Assembly (NCBI GenBank): GCA_947652115.1
Contig: OX393561.1
Location: 33,035,881-33,099,880 of the forward strand
Reading direction: 5' to 3'
Source: Blastomussa wellsi
Taxonomy: Eukaryota; Cnidaria; Anthozoa; Scleractinia; Plerogyridae
DNA length: 64,000 bases
The notes below the pieces were generated by a model, which had not been told where the DNA came from, made no database searches, and saw nothing but the letters and a program-made list of their open reading frames with translations. Below, one piece after another: positions 35,201 through 43,760 of the stretch. How positions within the stretch are numbered: the stretch's first letter is position 1; each line of letters starts with the position of its first letter. Both the position numbers and the translations under genes were made by a program.

Positions 35201-37075
35201 TTTTATTGGCTAAAATCGATATTGACGGGGTCTAAATTTCCCATGTAGACCGGTTGCATTTTGGGGTCAGACAGTTACAAACAAAACAGGAACACATTGT
35301 CCCCTTTTTGTCTAAAAATACTAAGTGGAAAATTAGAAAAGCTTGACAAGAATAAAAAGTAAAGATACGACCAAATTTTTGCAAATTTAAGTTCAGCTCA
35401 TTGCCATTCACAAACAAAACGTCAGCAAGAACGAAGCACTGTCGTTAAGCAAATTTAAGTTTCCGTTTGGCCATATAATAAACATCTTATTAACCGAGCT
35501 TAGTCGGTCTGTATGGGAGAATCTTGACCTCGGTCGTGAGTAGACCTCATTGCGTTCGGTCTGTACTCACTACCTCGGTCAAGATTCTCCCATACAGACC
35601 TCCCGCTCGGTTAATAAGAGCTACGTAATAGAGCCGTTGACCAGTCATGGTCCTCTGTCATGCAATGCTTCGCTCCCAAGAGTGAAGCGTTGTGTTACAG
35701 AGAGCTGGCCAGAACTGGCCCAACAGAGCCGAAATGTTGTTTTCTTTCAAACTTAAAATAGACCAAAACAGTGATTAGCATGACCTGCATTCTTGGGGTG
35801 TTCTTTTTCCTTTTAGAATAAGAACTTAATTTACAGTTTGTTTTTTGTCTAGATGTGATTCACGTGAAACCAGCAAAGGATCGTTTGAGGCCATACACTC
35901 TTGAAATGTTGCTGACGTTACCAGCAAACTCTGTAACAGAACTCAGTGTACAGTTCCATAAAGGATTCCTGAAATGGACAGAACATCCTCCAGACGCTCA
36001 TCATGGCTTCTACATCGGGTATACACTCTCCTTAATTCTTTATTTTCACTGCTGCACGGCTTATAAGGAAATTTACCTGTTTCTCCCAGTTTCCTAGAAA
36101 TGGTATTACAACACAGCACGGCTTAAATCGTCGTAAAGTTGCATATCTAACTTTACGCTATGCAGTAAAGCTCAGTAAAGATTGCAAACCTGTGCGTAAA
36201 GTTGATGTGAACTTGACGTAAAGATGACATTTATAACACTTTACGGAAACGTAAAGTTTGCTTAAGACTCATTACACAAGCTTTAAATGTGAGTGTAAAG
36301 CTGATGTAAAGGTCAGCTTCAAAAAACTTAAAGGTGCCGTAAAGTAGACATTTACGTCGACTTTTCGTCGGCTTTACACCACAGTAAAGTTTTCTTTTCA
36401 AGCTGTGTGCAACATTTGCTGTTTTCGCATATGCTTACGATGCCTAGCCTTCGTTGCAGGTTTTGTCCATCTGTGACGCAGGCTGACGATGCCATGACTG
36501 GTTCCGTCAGACTGGCGACTGCTTTTTAAAGCTTTTAAGTGATCTTAAGTACCATGAGTTTTTTCGTCTGTTATTATCATGGGAAAAGTAAACGCTTCTC
36601 ACTAACATGTACAATTTTTGTTTATTTCAGTTCAGCTGTGATTTCCACAAAACTTCAAAGCCCACTAAATTACACTGGCCCCTCGCGCCAATCATCTCTT
36701 CTGTTTCCTAGGTAACCTAAACAATTTCAATTTTTAAAAATCTGCTGCTATTTTTGATTGATTGGTTGATTTTTGTCTAGTGGTGAAACCGCCGCAGAAG
36801 AGGGGGTCTTCCTTCGTCTCCACACAGAAATTCTGCTGATCACCCTCCCCACCCCTGACTTCAGTATGCCGTATAATGTCATCTGCTTAGCGTGTACTGT
36901 GGTGGCCATTGCATTTGGTTCGTTCCACAACCTTTCCTCTCGGAGATTCGAAGCTGTGGACACCAAGAAAAACCCTGGTCTCATTGGCAAGGTTAAAGCT
37001 GTGTTGGCAAACTTCAAGGACAAGATATTTGGAAAGAAGAAAGAAGAAATTACTGAAGAAAAGAAAGAGAATTGA
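16373..37075 (+). CDS. PIGT: GPI transamidase component PIG-T
   Basis: PIG-T is the central non-catalytic subunit of the ER GPI transamidase, which removes the C-terminal signal of precursors and attaches the GPI anchor; it bridges PIG-K and the other subunits. Exons: 16373-16544, 17415-17595, 28504-28738, 29626-29712, 30822-30909, 31662-31756, 32566-32668, 33727-33792, 34256-34294, 34607-34762, 35853-36018, 36631-36711, 36781-37075. Every phase agrees and the joined frame is 587 codons plus TGA, close to the human protein (578). The ATG is in strong context (AAAATGG) and starts a signal peptide. Conserved blocks include [24 protein letters not shown] and [14 protein letters not shown], the last being the C-terminal membrane span. 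Cys180 aligns with the human cysteine disulphide-bonded to PIG-K. The C-terminus is Lys/Glu-rich. Intron 2 is 10.9 kb because two retroelements lie in it. Confidence 0.96.
16736..16750. repeat. Poly-G tract
   Basis: A run of about 14 G lies in PIGT intron 1. Its length is uncertain in any assembly. Similar tracts occur at 29.5 (C), 45.5, 56.2, 57.06 and 57.14 kb. Confidence 0.8.
17622..17770 (-). mobile_element. SINE body fragment
   Basis: ATGGCCCATCAGGC, then CAGCATGAAGCGA, aligns with the body of the fuller SINE at 61.7 kb, in the same (minus) orientation. It is truncated and diverged, at the start of PIGT intron 2. Confidence 0.5.
18356..18548 (+). repeat. Split direct repeat A1
   Basis: Starts ATGTAATTAAATGC and ends GGCAGTTCTTCT. 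It looks identical to A2 (22892-23084). It overlaps the upstream extension of the gag frame, so the promoter may lie here. Confidence 0.92.
18634..19806 (+). CDS. Gag-like ORF of the DIRS/Ngaro element
   Basis: A nucleocapsid-like protein of 390 residues from the ATG at 18634. The same frame is open upstream to 18376, but that part overlaps repeat A1 and codes a hydrophobic stretch unlike gag. The N-terminal half is Ser/Pro-rich. A central block near 19200-19560 ([35 protein letters not shown]) is typical of DIRS-group gag. The C-terminus has a Cys/His pattern ([22 protein letters not shown]) like RNA-binding fingers. It overlaps the next ORF by 125 bp in another frame. Confidence 0.75.
   Translation: MSQLSGRSTNNSAAAMLDSSQLETSSGVSSSVASSVVSSAPVTSPPSFVLSAQDLSQAFSRALGDSLPQILAAVQNQTSQLSASNVTTMGSMPSSTCTPSPSFLVSSSPGFAAGPSPGNSVVPSFISTYCTLSNSSLSRPSLFGSYGASSGALPATGQFFSPPPPASTGVHSASSLLHKPFVVGPGYSPIPEKLVSKIKAGQFVELADLLPENVKAQDTDPQAYLNGNLLIASKKRVREITDIVTWVEAFTVYMWIFCCSYPARWQDMTQYKLLILQTARRFSGKAWLHYDTAFRKDAAASGLSDWSRMNSDLYNFHTCSPQQQHQLPTTSASPSRSVASASTFCRSWNNGSCAWPFGQCRYRHCCERCEGEHPSVNCPFRASSSYAQRS
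19682..21672 (+). CDS. Reverse transcriptase-RNase H of the DIRS/Ngaro element (frame break)
   Basis: The first open part (19682-20692) carries RT motifs: [39 protein letters not shown] and [10 protein letters not shown]. The frame then breaks at a T run near 20685-20690 and continues in the overlapping frame to 21672. That part has the catalytic LHYLDDF (YLDD at 20737-20748) and an RNase H domain ([12 protein letters not shown], the conserved Glu in [24 protein letters not shown]). One missing base explains the break, so this is either recent inactivation or a sequencing/assembly error. It overlaps the recombinase ORF by four bases. Confidence 0.85.
21669..22608 (+). CDS. Tyrosine recombinase of the DIRS/Ngaro element (frame break)
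   Basis: This enzyme would integrate the circular cDNA. The N-terminal SAM-like part ([33 protein letters not shown]) reads to a stop at 21971. The catalytic half continues in another frame to 22608. The switch falls near the GGG run at 21963-21966 and needs one base. Catalytic residues are present: Arg in FLRAGEF (codon 22114), His-x-x-Arg in HSFRIGAAT (22453-22464) and Tyr in YLLYVRT (codon 22555). Apart from the frame break the domain looks intact. Confidence 0.85.
22755..22891 (+). repeat. Split direct repeat B1
   Basis: Starts GCGTGGGGGCTCATGG and ends GCAGTTGTTAA, directly abutting A2. It looks identical to B2. Confidence 0.9.
22892..23084 (+). repeat. Split direct repeat A2
   Basis: Identical by eye to A1 over 193 bp. 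The B1-A2 junction is what a circular intermediate joined end to end would show. Confidence 0.92.
23148..23284 (+). repeat. Split direct repeat B2
   Basis: Identical by eye to B1 over 137 bp. It is separated from A2 by a 63-bp C/T-rich spacer and marks the right end of the element. Confidence 0.9.
23447..23530 (-). mobile_element. tRNA-like SINE head
   Basis: On the minus strand the stretch reads GGCGTAGTGGCCTAATGATT (A-box region), then GGGTTCAACCC (B box), as in the SINE head at 61.95-62.0 kb. It lies about 160 bp after the DIRS/Ngaro element. Confidence 0.5.
24130..24730 (+). pseudogene. LINE ORF1 with SGNH-hydrolase-like domain
   Basis: The motifs [11 protein letters not shown] (block with Gly and Asn) and [12 protein letters not shown] (Asp-x-x-His type C-terminal block) mark an SGNH/GDSL hydrolase fold, as known in ORF1 of CR1 and L2 elements. 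A frame change near 24290 splits it. The first catalytic block (Gly-Asp-Ser) is not visible. The tail after about 24600 is basic and disordered. Confidence 0.7.
24758..28054 (+). pseudogene. LINE ORF2: endonuclease-reverse transcriptase remnant
   Basis: The endonuclease begins IGFWNINGY with Glu in AIVETHA, then GDFNARTGD and SDHCHFSY, the usual apurinic-type catalytic set. The reverse transcriptase reads [51 protein letters not shown] and [11 protein letters not shown], all key residues kept, in the open part 26401-27501. A frame change near 25015 and several after 25968 interrupt the protein. The last open parts are 27573-27902 and the Cys finger ending near 28054. Confidence 0.85.
28310..28347 (+). 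repeat. TATG microsatellite at LINE 3' end
   Basis: A run of TATG/TGTG units directly follows the LINE 3' UTR (AATAAACAAATATATG). Short tandem tails like this are typical of CR1/L2-type LINEs and mark the right boundary. Confidence 0.7.
29519..29541. repeat. Poly-C tract
   Basis: About 20 C in a row in PIGT intron 3, ending 85 bp before exon 4. It is G-quadruplex-capable on the minus strand, and its length is uncertain. Confidence 0.8.
30123..30720. mobile_element. 598-bp palindromic MITE
   Basis: The ends TAACAATTA (30123) and ATAATTGTTA (to 30720) are inverted repeats. Nearly the whole element folds back: GATACAGTCTCTTCATGACCATATATAGG on the left pairs with a diverged partner near 30456-30476, with a loop near 30410-30440. 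No transposase. It lies in PIGT intron 4, ending about 100 bp before exon 5. Confidence 0.7.
32703..32850 (+). mobile_element. tRNA-derived SINE, plus orientation
   Basis: TTAATGGTTAGTGTGCTGG (A-box region), GAGTTTGAGCC (B-box-like) and CCTGGGCAAGATGCTTTACT match the head of the SINE at 61.7-62.0 kb read on the opposite strand. It begins about 35 bp after PIGT exon 7. Confidence 0.6.
33370..33625 (-). mobile_element. SINE body copies, minus orientation
   Basis: The segment contains two partial, diverged copies of the 61.7-kb SINE body: GTAGAAATGCTCCTACCTTC and, further on, GGTTACCCCCAGCATTAAAT with ACCCATTTGTATACA. It ends about 100 bp before PIGT exon 8. Confidence 0.55.
35485..35620. repeat. 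Foldback element of about 136 bp
   Basis: TCTTATTAACCGAG at the left pairs with CTCGGTTAATAAGAG at the right, and GGTCTGTATGGGAGAATCTT pairs with AAGATTCTCCCATACAGACC. The centre also folds (GAGTAGACC with GGTCTGTACTC). A short MITE in PIGT intron 10. Confidence 0.75.
36130..36395. repeat. Cluster of GTAAAG/CTTTAC words
   Basis: About 13 copies of GTAAAG or its complement occur in about 260 bp at irregular spacing, inside PIGT intron 11. It is not a simple tandem repeat. The word resembles a 5' splice site. Confidence 0.6.
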
Positions 37076-37269
37076 AAGCTACTTGTCGATATGCATGGTT
37101 ACAAGAATAAGCTGAAGCAGTGGTCTAATGATCTACATCAGTCAGTCATTACGGCAATGGACCAATCAGAATTCGAAGCAAACGCGTAACCGCGGCAAGA
37201 GCGGGAAAAGTCGGGTAAGCAATTCGTGAGTGGCCTTGATTGTCACATGATTGGCAGAAGAGAAAGCCA

Positions 37270-37397
37270 TCGCTCTGATTGGTTAGGTCACGCGTCACGA
37301 ATTCTGTGAACCAATCATCTGTTGTGGATGTAAACGATAATGCTTAGAAGGCGGGTCCCTGTAAAAGTCAATCAACATCATGATAATAACCAACAAA
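37270..37397 (+). promoter_or_regulatory. Candidate promoter with CCAAT boxes
   Basis: An inverted CCAAT (GATTGG near 37277) and a direct CCAAT (near 37309) lie before the candidate start codon at 37398, about 200-320 bp after the PIGT stop. This fits a compact intergenic promoter but is unproven. Confidence 0.3.
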
Positions 37398-37523
37398 ATG
37401 GTAGACTTCGAGGAGCACGTTACAATTTTCTCGATTGTTTTTCTTTTTTTGGTCCCCTTTCTCTACACTCGCGGCTTTGGCAGTCTCCAGAACAAACGTA
37501 CTGACGTGTATACGTCCGGGAAG
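37398..37523 (+). CDS. Possible first exon of a small membrane protein
   Basis: The ATG is in strong context (AAAATGG). The 42 codons read MVDFEEHVTIFSIVFLFLV and continue with a hydrophobic span, then TRGFGSLQNKRTD, then a donor AAG/GTATTC at 37523/37524. If unspliced it stops at 37544 (48 aa). The single signal-anchor-like helix followed by a polar Lys/Arg segment looks like a real N-terminus, but I do not recognise the family and no continuing exon was found in the repeat-filled 38-44 kb stretch. It is also too short to be sure it is not chance. Confidence 0.35.
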
Positions 37524-37544
37524 GTATTCAAATTATTTTTCTAG

Positions 37545-38040
37545 CAATAGATGTAGGGTAATGTTAAATTCACATTTGAAAGCCGAGACATACCAAGTGA
37601 CAAGTCGATGGAAAAATCGCCTCGTTTGACAGTGACAGTAGTTATGTAATTTGTGAAATCGTGTTCAGTTTTATCATAATTCATAATCTAGTTCTGTGGC
37701 TAAAAGCAACCGAGTGTTGGCGTAGGGGCGTTTCACGTAAGCGATAGGTAATCGCTATCAGAGTATAGTAACACAAGGTTTGTAATTTAGGGTTTATTTT
37801 TATCATGTCATCTTCGAAGAAAACGAGATTACGAGGAAAGTGTAAACGGAGATGGCTTTATCCGACTCTGGTAACAATTAGTGGGTTGCTTGTTGTCCGC
37901 AGATGACATTCACACTCAAACTGTTTAATTTATCTAACGTCATTTTACTGACTTGTTTATTGTAATATTACAGAATAAATAACTTGCTTATTTTACAGAG
38001 TTGTTTGTAACATTAGAAGATTCTTTTGCAGGTGTCTTAG
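37545..38040. other. Intergenic, no recognised feature
   Basis: A/T-rich sequence with no convincing ORF, repeat or motif, apart from an AATAAA at about 37975 that could serve an upstream transcript. Confidence 0.5.
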
Positions 38041-38041
38041 A

Positions 38042-38643
38042 ATTGACGAGTTCAAGGAAAGAAAATTTCAAACTAGGAAGGAAGGAAAAAGTGGATGTGG
38101 AAACTACTACCTCCCCGCCTACCTCCACTAACTACCATTTATTTTACACTTTTAGCAAGAGTTTGGAGTTCTCATCCTTATGGTACAGTAGCCTCTAATA
38201 CGCATGTGTACTGGGTGAGTATGTCTCAAAGGCTACTGTACCACAAGGATGAGAACTCCAAACTCTTGCTAAAAGTATAAAATAAATTGTAGTTAGTGGT
38301 GGCTGGTGGGTAGGTGGTGTATTCCACATCCACTTTTACCTTCCTTCCAAGATTGAAATTTTCCTTTCCGCCAAAAAACTTCCAAAAAATTTTCTTCAAA
38401 ATGTGCTGTACAAATTTACAACAAGGATGCGAACTCCGAAATCTTCTTGCTGAGAGTATAATCAAGCTGACTAACGTTTTTTTGTCACATTTGAATTTTG
38501 ATCAGCTTGGGTTGGACTAATTGTGGCATTCCAATAAAAGAAATGCTAGTTAGTGGTGGTTGGTGGGGAGGCGGTGGTTTGTACATCCACTTTTTCCTTT
38601 CTTCTAAGGTTGGTTTTTTTTCTTTCCTTGGACTCGTCATTTT
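38042..38643. mobile_element. Compound foldback element
   Basis: The outer ends TGACGAGTTCAAGGAAAG (about 38044) and CTTTCCTTGGACTCGTCA (about 38622) are inverted repeats. Inside, 38055-38195 and 38222-38365 form a near-perfect palindrome (AGAGTTTGGAGTTCTCATCC against its complement). A third partial arm lies at 38545-38645. No ORF. It directly precedes the satellite. Confidence 0.7.
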
Positions 38644-38651
38644 CAAGGCAT

Positions 38652-40492
38652 CTGCAATCTAAGAGAGAGAGAGCTCAACCGTTACAGTGACAAATATTTC
38701 CCTCCAAAAGACTTAAAAAAATCATTAGTACGTGAATAAAAATCCAAACACCCTCCCTCCACCCTCTATACCCTCCGCCTACCTGCTACACCCTCCCTCT
38801 ACCTGCTAAAACCTTCCCCTTATCTGCTACACCCTCTCTCTACCTGCTACACCCTCCCTTTATCCTCTACACCCTCCCTCTACCTGCTACACCCTCCCTC
38901 TACATTCTACACTCCCTGCCTACCTGCTACACTTTTCCTCTACCTGCTACACCCTACCTCTACCTGCTACACCCTCCCTCTCCCTTCTTCACCTGCTACA
39001 CCCTCCCTCTACACTCTACACACCCTGCCTACCTGCTACACTTTCCCTCTACCTGCTACACCCTACCTCTACCTGCTACACCCTCCCTCTCCCTTCTACA
39101 CCTGCTACACCCTTCCTCTACCTGCTACACCCTCCCTCTACTTGCTTCACCTTCCCTCTACTTGCTACACCCTCCCTCTCCCTTCTACACCTGCTACACA
39201 CTCCCACTACCTTCTACACCCCTGCCTACCTGCTACACTTTCCCTCTATCTGCTACACCCTCCCTCTACTTGCTACACCTTCCCTCTACCTTCTACACCC
39301 TCCGCCTACTACCTGCTGCACCCTCTCTTTGTCTGCTCATCATATCATCATCATACACTTTATTTCAACTCGAATTATTAGAGTAGCTCTACCTGCTACA
39401 CCCTCGCTCTACTTGCTTCACCTTCCCTGTACTTGCTACACCTTCCCTCTACCTTCTACACCCTCCGCCTACTACTTGCTACACCCTCCCTCTACCTGCT
39501 ACACACTCCCTTTATCTGCTACACCCTTCCTCTACCTGCTACACACTCCCTTTACCTTCTACACCCCCTGCCTACGTGCTACACTTTCCCTCTACCTTCT
39601 ACACTATCCCTCTACCTTCTACACCCTCCGCCTACTACCTACTACTATCTGCAATCTAAGAGAGAGAGAGAGCTCAAACGTTACAGTGACAAATATTTCC
39701 CTCCAAAAGACTTGAAAAAAGTTAGTACGTGAATAAAAATCCAAACATCCTCCCTCCACCTTCTATGCCCTCCGCCTACCTGCTACAGCCTCCCTCTACC
39801 TGCTAAAACCTTCCCCTTATCTGCTACACCCTCTCTCTACCTGCCTCTACCTGCTACACCCTCTCTTTATCTTCTACATCCCCTGCCTACCTGCTACACT
39901 TTCCCTCTTCCTGCTACACCCTACCTCTACCTGCTACACCCTCCCTCTCCCTTCTTCACCTGCTACACCCTTCCTCTACCTGCTACATCCTCCCTCTACC
40001 TTCTACACCCCCTGCCTACTTGCTTCACTTTCCCTCTACCTGCTACACCCTCTCTCTACTTGCTACACCTTCCCTCTACCTTCTACACCATCCTTCTACC
40101 TTCTACATCCCCTGCCTACGTGCTACACTTTCCCTCTACCTGCTACACCCTCCCTCCACCTGCTACACCATCCCTCTACTTGCTACACTCTCTTTATCTG
40201 CTACACCCTCCCTCTACTTGCTACACCTTCCCTCTACATTGTACACCATCCCTCTACCTGCTACACCCCCTTTATCTGCTACACCCTCCCTCTACCAGCT
40301 CAACCCTCCCTCTACCTGCTTCACCCTCCCTTTATCTGCTACTCCCTTCCTCTACCTGCTACACACTCCCTCTACCTTCTACACCCCCTGCCTACGTGCC
40401 AATCTTTCCCTCTACCTGCTACACCCCCCTCTACCTTCTACACCTGCTACACCCTTCCTCTACCTGCTACATCCTCCCTCTACTTGCCCTCA
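38652..40492. repeat. 20-bp pyrimidine satellite with ~1-kb higher-order duplication
   Basis: The basic unit is close to CCCTCCCTCTACCTGCTACA (20 bp), repeated from about 38748 to 39640 and 39745 to 40490 with many variants (TTCTACA, TTTATCTGCTACA and GCCTACCTGCTACA types). A unique leader containing GAGAGAGCTCAA and TTTCCCTCCAAAAGACTT occurs at 38652-38745 and again at 39649-39742, so leader plus array is duplicated with a period of about 997 bp. A 40-bp interruption lies at 39340-39390. The long open frames here are repeats of Leu-Pro-Ser-Thr-type words, not proteins. Confidence 0.9.
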
Positions 40493-41040
40493 AAGAAAAC
40501 AAAAATTGCACAAGACCAATTTTCCCAAGCGCAGTAAACTTGGCTCACCTCAGTTTTTCAGAACCACACCAACCCAGCTTTAAAAGGCGAATACTTCACT
40601 GTCTTGGGTAATGTTTCCAAAAATGCAGATTTCATTGGCATCCGTGTTACCATAGCAAAGAAACAATGACTTCGTGGTTTCTGAAAATCAGCATTTTTCT
40701 TTTAAAACGAATCGACGCCCCATGTAGAATACATGCAGATCTTCAACACTGCAAAGTTTGAAAAATTCTATGAGAGCGTTTTTGAAAAAAATCGAGTTGA
40801 ATATTTTGCAGTCAAAATTAGACAAGTTCGCCTTAGTATCTGTTAGTTCGTTGATTTCAGCGACTTCCTGTAGATTGAAACAACGTCCTTTCCATGTTTT
40901 ATACCTTTTAGACCGGTGAACACGTTCCTTCCTTCCTTCCTACCGAAATCCTGCCAAAGACAGATTAACACACACAATAGATCAGTACATCGCCGAACAA
41001 GACCAATCTAGCTAGCCGTTCTTCGCAGCGCAATCCCTGT
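40493..41040. other. Spacer between satellite and Gypsy remnant
   Basis: No gene, RNA or clear repeat is recognised. A TTCC microsatellite-like run is at about 40927. A long terminal repeat of the following element could lie here but no matching copy was found downstream. Confidence 0.4.
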
Positions 41041-41199
41041 CTGAATGGAACCAAGGTACCAAGCCCTGGATCTGGCTACAAATAATGAAAGAGCATTATG
41101 TCGGTGCAAGTACTCTCGTGCAAGACAGATACCACGTTTGGGTACAAATGGCACAAGGCAGACTAACCGTCCATTTCAGCTTGGGAAATGGCCGTCCGC

Positions 41200-41660
41200 A
41201 CCGCCGCAAAATGCTGACAAATTCATGAGGGACAAGTTTCTCTTTTGGCTCACCGAATCCTTCAGTCGCTTCCGAGAAGACATCTCTTTAAGCGCAGGCC
41301 TGAAGAACCCTCTTTCAAACTGGCTTTTGTGGTGTGTTATGCCATTCCTTTTGAAGCTGTTCAACATACAAACAAACTCTTAACTAATTCTTCAAAAGAG
41401 GAACAGGTCCACTATGCCACATCCACAACACCAGCCAAAAAACTTCCAAATGACCCCCCGCAGGCTAATCAGCAAACCTTGTTTCTTCTGTGGTAGCTAA
41501 ACTCAACACCCGCATGAAATATGCCCAGCCCAAGACCAAACATGCAGCTATTGTCACAAACTGGGCCACTTTTCAAGCATATGCTCAGAGTTCAGCAAAC
41601 CGCCAGACCACTGCCCAAAAAGCCTGTCATGCCAAATCCCAGGCACGAACACGTCCGCAT
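41200..41660 (+). pseudogene. Gypsy gag remnant with CCHC zinc finger
   Basis: A gag segment (FMRDKFLFWLTESFSRFRED) is followed, after frame changes, by a zinc knuckle CSYCHKLGHFSSIC at about 41543-41584 with exact C-X2-C-X4-H-X4-C spacing. A first CFFCG half-knuckle precedes it near 41480. Frames are broken at about 41300 and 41495. Confidence 0.7.
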
Positions 41661-42790
41661 GGTAGATCAGGATGAGAGTTTTGCCCTTCCTTCTGAAAAT
41701 GGAATACAGTACAAGCATTGCTTCACCATCTCGGTCACGAAACCTTGTACAGACTACGCAATGTCAGCAGTTGATGACAAAGGCCACTTCGTCTTAACCG
41801 ATTTAAAGAGCCCGGACTCCAACCACACCATTTAAATCCCCTTTCAAATTGACTCCGCGGCTTCTTGCAGCACACTTCCGTCTAAGCATCCCTCCAGTAT
41901 ACCCGACCAGAACTGTGATAATACCCTATGCCAGCCCACAAATCAAGCCCATCGAACAAATCACCATCAAAGTCAGCAAAGGCACCAACGCTTGCAATCT
42001 TACCTTTCAGGCCATTGACACTGACCAACCAGTCTTGCTAAGTACAGAAGCCAGCACAACACTTGGAGTGCTTACTTTTAACGTCAACTTCCTCAGCAAA
42101 TGCTCCACTATCAAGCCACGCTCAAACCCAATGGCTGAACTGCCCACGTGTAAAGATTCAGCAGCGGGACTACCCCAGATACCTCCAGATACTTCAAAGC
42201 GAACATGGCTCCAGCTAGGAACTCTCACTATGGAGTTCATCTCGAAACACTGTACCACACTATTTCGAGGACTTGGTTTCCTGGGGCTTCCTGTCGATTT
42301 CAATCTGGACCTAAATGTCAAGCCCATCCACGCCCCAGTTCATCGCCAGCCCATCTCAAAACTGGAATCAATCAAAGCAGCACTAGACACCTATGAAACC
42401 ACTAGCCACCTGGTTCAAGTATCACAGCCGCCAGACTGGATCTCCAACATGGTAGTCCGAGAGAGAGAGAATCTACCGCTACCAAACCGGGAAAATCCAT
42501 ACCAGACCCTCAACAAGGCCATCAGGGGCCCAAAATACATCATCCCGACATTGGAGGAGAACCACAAGCTACATGGAATGAAATACATGACTGTGTTAGA
42601 CGTCAAAGAAGCCTCCCAAAACATCACTCTGACATTACCATCATCCCTCATGACCATCATGTCCACACCATGGGGCCACTACAGATGGGCGAGGCTGCCA
42701 CTTGCCATATGTTCAGGATCTGAAGAATGGCAACGTTGAATCGATATGGTCGTGGAAGGCCTCCAAGTCATCAGTATGGCTGATGAAATC
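41660..42790 (+). pseudogene. Gypsy protease-reverse transcriptase remnant
   Basis: A retropepsin-like site Asp-Ser-Ala-Ala-Ser is encoded at 41851-41865. Reverse transcriptase signs follow in the open part 41849-42739: PIHAPVHRQPISKLE, YMTVLDVKEASQNITL (Asp of motif A), RWARLPLAI (motif B). After a stop at 42739, the catalytic YxDD equivalent reads Met-Ala-Asp-Glu (42776-42787), so the second active-site Asp is lost. Confidence 0.75.
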
Positions 42791-43163
42791 CTGATTCAAG
42801 GCTTCAGCACTACAAATGCGGAAGCTATGATCGACCATGAGTACTGTCACCCAACCCCTGTGAAACCTCACCAAAGATTATGTTCCGTTCCTGTGGTCAG
42901 CCAAACACCAACATGCTTTTGATGAAGCCAAAGCCTTAGCCTCCTCTGCACCATGCCTGGCATACTACGACATGAATGCACCAGTCATCCTCCAAGTGGA
43001 TACCTCGGACTACAGCCTAGGAGCGGGTCTCTTACAACCAAGTAAACACCACGACAGCAATGCCCTTCACGAATCCTGTTTACAACCCGTGGCTTACAGC
43101 TCCAAAAGCCGTACAGCGCTACACACAAATAGAGAAAAAGAGATAAAGAGATAAAGCTGATAA

Positions 43164-43541
43164 GATGTCAAGTTGGTCTTTAGTACGTTTAAACTAAGAA
43201 ACATGTTCAGCGTGAAAGATTCAGTACTGCAAGGTCTACGTTCGCGTGTCGTTTATAAATTTTCGTGTGCTGGCTGTAATGCCAGCTACATTGGCGAGAC
43301 CACTCGCCACCTTTGTACACGTGTTCGTGAGCACCTCATGTCGGACAAGTCTTCGCATGTTTACAGGCACCTGCAGTCATCTAGGGTCTGTCATGACTCT
43401 TGTGATACAGAAGGTTTAACGATCTTAGATTCTGCCGCCTCAAAATTCAAAATTAAAATCAAAGAGGCATTGCACATTAAGTGGGAAAATCCCATTCTTA
43501 ATCAGCAGTTGAGGCATCTGGATTTGTCTCTTTCTTTTTAA
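43164..43541 (+). CDS. GIY-YIG endonuclease domain of Penelope-like element
   Basis: The C-terminal fragment of a Penelope polyprotein. The GIY-YIG core reads VVYKFSCAGCNASYIGETTRHLCTR-like: the Val-Val-Tyr and Tyr-Ile-Gly pairs, the catalytic Arg in TRVREH and the Cys pair CAGC. A downstream ENPILNQQLRH segment, with the Glu and Asn typical of the family, closes the domain. The frame follows a stop at 43161-43163 and has no good start, which fits 5' truncation. The domain itself is uninterrupted. Confidence 0.85.
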   Translation, partial: DVKLVFSTFKLRNMFSVKDSVLQGLRSRVVYKFSCAGCNASYIGETTRHLCTRVREHLMSDKSSHVYRHLQSSRVCHDSCDTEGLTILDSAASKFKIKIKEALHIKWENPILNQQLRHLDLSLSF

Positions 43542-43711
43542 TTACGTTATTCCTTTTCTCCTTTATTTTATTTTCATGCGCGCGCTATTTTTGTTTTCCG
43601 CGTATTTCGTATTTCATATTCAAATTGTAACGCAAATTTTGACGCGTAATTTTGTAACGTTCCTTAATAATATAAAATTCAAATGTACAACCGTTAAGAG
43701 CTCATTTTCAA

Positions 43712-43760
43712 CTGAAGATGACATGACAATGCCGAAACATGTTTTGTAAATTGAAAACTG
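43712..43760 (+). ncRNA. Possible hammerhead-like ribozyme motif in Penelope 3' UTR
   Basis: CTGAAGA (43712-43718) and GAAAC (43734-43738) match the two conserved core strings. The flanks TTTTCAA (before) and TTGAAAA (after, near 43750) could pair as stem I, but about two unpaired bases next to the cleavage position spoil the ideal fold. Hammerheads are known from Penelope-like elements; this assignment is inference. Confidence 0.3.

Noticed and set aside
38652..40492. CRISPR array
   Set aside because: Units are tandem without spacers, vary in sequence, and the context is a eukaryotic genome.
39142..40611. Several long plus-strand open frames (80-187 codons) of Leu-Pro-Ser-Thr-Cys-Tyr-Thr repeats
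   Set aside because: They are translations of the 20-bp satellite, open in more than one frame because the unit lacks stop codons.
41849..42739. Host gene of 296 codons
   Set aside because: The frame is the protease-RT remnant of a Gypsy-type element, flanked by gag zinc-finger and RNase H remnants.
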